A DNA stretch of 64,000 bases from Robiginitomaculum sp. (GTDB taxonomy: Bacteria; Pseudomonadota; Alphaproteobacteria; Caulobacterales; Maricaulaceae). The stretch is taken from contig JAJFFS010000008.1 in NCBI GenBank assembly GCA_021776515.1, positions 62,001-126,000 of the forward strand, in the 5' to 3' direction. The position numbers were made by a program, and so were the translations under genes. A model generated the notes under the pieces. It did no database searches. It was given only the letters and a program-made list of their open reading frames with translations, and was not told where the DNA came from. Positions within the stretch are counted from its first letter, which is position 1. The number at the start of each line of letters is the position of its first letter. Positions 62,584-64,000 of the stretch are shown piece by piece.

Positions 62584-64000
62584 ATGACCGTTTCTGCACC
62601 AACAAACCACCGCACCCAAAATCTGGTCCCTATCCGCCGCGCATTACTGTCTGTTTCTGACAAAACCGGTCTGGTTGCCGTCGGGCAAGGGCTGCATGAT
62701 GCCGGTGTTGAACTTGTTTCCACCGGTGGTACACATGCCGCATTGCAGGCACATGGATTGCCGGTTCGTGATGTATCTGAACTGACCGGGTTTGCGCAAA
62801 TGATGGATGGGCGGGTAAAAACCCTGCATCCGGCTGTGCATGGTGGTCTTTTGGCACTACGCGATAATGACGAACACTGCCGTGCCGCCGCTGAGCATGG
62901 CATTGCCATGATCGACCTTGTTTATATCAATCTTTATCCGTTTGAGGCGACCCTTGCCGCCGGTGCAGATTTTGAAACTTGCGTCGAAAATATAGACATT
63001 GGCGGCCCGGCCATGTTGCGCGCGGCGGCCAAAAACTATGGTTGGGTAAGTTGTTGCACCAGCGCTGAAGATGTTCACAACGTGCTGGACGCCATGGCAA
63101 AGAATGACGGCAAAGTGCCACTGGCTTTGCGCAAAAGCCTTAGCGCCGCCGCCTATGCCCGCACCGCTACCTATGATGCGGCTATTGCACGCTGGTATGG
63201 CACGCAGATTGACGACGAAACGCCGGCACAGTTCGCCCTTGGCGGCAGCTTGCGCCAACGTTTACGTTACGGCGAAAACCCGCATCAAAATGCCGCCTTT
63301 TATACCACGGGTGATACCCGGCCTGGTATTGCCAGCGCCCGGCAGGTGCAGGGTAAAGAACTTAGTTATAACAACCTTAATGATACCGACGCCGCCTTTG
63401 AACTGGTTTGCGAGTTTGATGCACAAAAAGAGGCCGCTGTGGCCATTATTAAACACGCCAATCCGTGCGGGGTTGCCGTCGCCGCCCACGCTGCGGACGC
63501 TTATGACAAGGCACTGGCCTGTGATGGTACATCCGCCTTTGGCGGCATTGTTGCTGTTAATCAACGAATTGATGCTGCACTGGCCAAACGTATTACCAGC
63601 ATTTTTACCGAAGTGGTCATCGCGCCAGATGCCGATGATGAGGCGTTAGCCGTTTTTGCAGAAAAACCTAATTTGCGGCTACTGCTGACCGGCGCTTTGG
63701 CTGATCCAGCCGAACAGGGGCGCACTGTAAAAACAGTGGCCGGCGGAGTTTTGGTGCAGGACCGTGATAATGGCCGCATAGAGAAGGTGGATTTGCGTAC
63801 GGTTACCGTCCTGGCACCGGACGATACGCAACTGGATGACCTTATCTTTGCCTGGCGGGTGGCCAAGCACGTAAAGTCCAACACGATTGTTTACGCCAAA
63901 AACGGGGCAACGGTTGGTATAGGTGCCGGGCAAATGAGCCGCGTGGATGCCGCCCGTATCGCCGCTATAAAAGCCGAAGATGCAGCACAAAGTGCGGGAC
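62584..64000 (+). CDS. purH: Bifunctional AICAR formyltransferase/IMP cyclohydrolase (5' part)
   Basis: The first 472 codons; the gene runs off the right edge. Residues about 17-150 are the IMP cyclohydrolase (MGS-like) domain: [50 protein letters not shown] and [12 protein letters not shown]. The AICAR transformylase follows ([57 protein letters not shown]). It carries out the last two steps to IMP. GGAAG lies five bases before ATG 62584. With purA at 15 kb it is the second purine gene in the window, not linked in operon. Confidence 0.97.
   Translation, partial: MTVSAPTNHRTQNLVPIRRALLSVSDKTGLVAVGQGLHDAGVELVSTGGTHAALQAHGLPVRDVSELTGFAQMMDGRVKTLHPAVHGGLLALRDNDEHCRAAAEHGIAMIDLVYINLYPFEATLAAGADFETCVENIDIGGPAMLRAAAKNYGWVSCCTSAEDVHNVLDAMAKNDGKVPLALRKSLSAAAYARTATYDAAIARWYGTQIDDETPAQFALGGSLRQRLRYGENPHQNAAFYTTGDTRPGIASARQVQGKELSYNNLNDTDAAFELVCEFDAQKEAAVAIIKHANPCGVAVAAHAADAYDKALACDGTSAFGGIVAVNQRIDAALAKRITSIFTEVVIAPDADDEALAVFAEKPNLRLLLTGALADPAEQGRTVKTVAGGVLVQDRDNGRIEKVDLRTVTVLAPDDTQLDDLIFAWRVAKHVKSNTIVYAKNGATVGIGAGQMSRVDAARIAAIKAEDAAQSAG

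Overview
The window is chromosomal, housekeeping-dense DNA of an alphaproteobacterium with moderate G+C. The assignment rests on gene order: a trmB-rimP-nusA-ylxR-infB-rbfA-truB-rpsO-pnp translation/RNA block, a serC-serA-purA-rpoH neighbourhood, and a ruvCAB-ybgC-tolQRAB-pal-cpoB-tilS-ftsH-folP chain. A bolA/J-domain/cobS-cobT cluster and a chorismate mutase-hisC pair point the same way. I cannot name the order or genus. There is no prophage, transposase, CRISPR array, tRNA or rRNA. The mobile-looking DNA consists of short dispersed palindromes (REP-like families) in the gaps between operons.

Layout. 0-13.4 kb, rightward: the end of trmB, a structured rimP leader, rimP-nusA-ylxR, infB, a TrpF-like gene, rbfA, truB, then rpsO-pnp with a strong terminator. 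Embedded at 8.1-10.6 kb is a pantothenate island (panG and panC leftward, panB rightward). 14-20 kb: rpoH rightward, then purA, a PagL-like outer-membrane protein, serA and serC leftward, with a two-hairpin leader in front of serC. 20-34.3 kb: an EamA transporter rightward, then a very long leftward series (ruvCAB, ybgC, tolQRAB-pal-cpoB, tilS, ftsH, folP, thiD, phzF), many joined by ATGA or TAATG overlaps. 34.6-39.2 kb, mostly rightward: an unknown two-module HTH-like protein, bolA (leftward), a J-domain protein, cobS and cobT. 39.2-43.4 kb, leftward: a threonine operon thrA-thrB-thrC preceded by a Thr/Ile-rich leader peptide and an attenuator. 43.7-49.7 kb, rightward: gltD-gltB (glutamate synthase). 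50-53.2 kb: a phage-shock (Psp) locus with divergent pspF, a near-consensus sigma-54 promoter, a 55-residue membrane protein, pspA, pspB, pspC and a small secreted protein. 53.1-64 kb: gloB, a methyltransferase, chorismate mutase and hisC; then plsC, ydcF, ftsX, ftsE leftward; then a zinc-ribbon membrane protein, a HAD phosphatase, two secreted unknowns and the start of purH.

The most interesting item is the threonine operon. Its first gene encodes an aspartokinase-homoserine dehydrogenase fusion of about 590 residues whose kinase and dehydrogenase halves are separated by only about a dozen residues, so the ACT allosteric region of E. coli ThrA is absent. Upstream lies a 40-codon leader ORF with six Thr and three Ile codons in a 14-codon block, an intrinsic terminator, and a perfect 8-base GC-only antiterminator pairing. 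Together they suggest that control by threonine has been moved from the enzyme to transcription attenuation. Other points worth a look are the unlisted 55-residue gene behind the sigma-54 promoter, the serC leader that pairs with its own ribosome-binding site, the tandem expansion of a REP half-unit against truB, and a T-rich hairpin abutting gltD.
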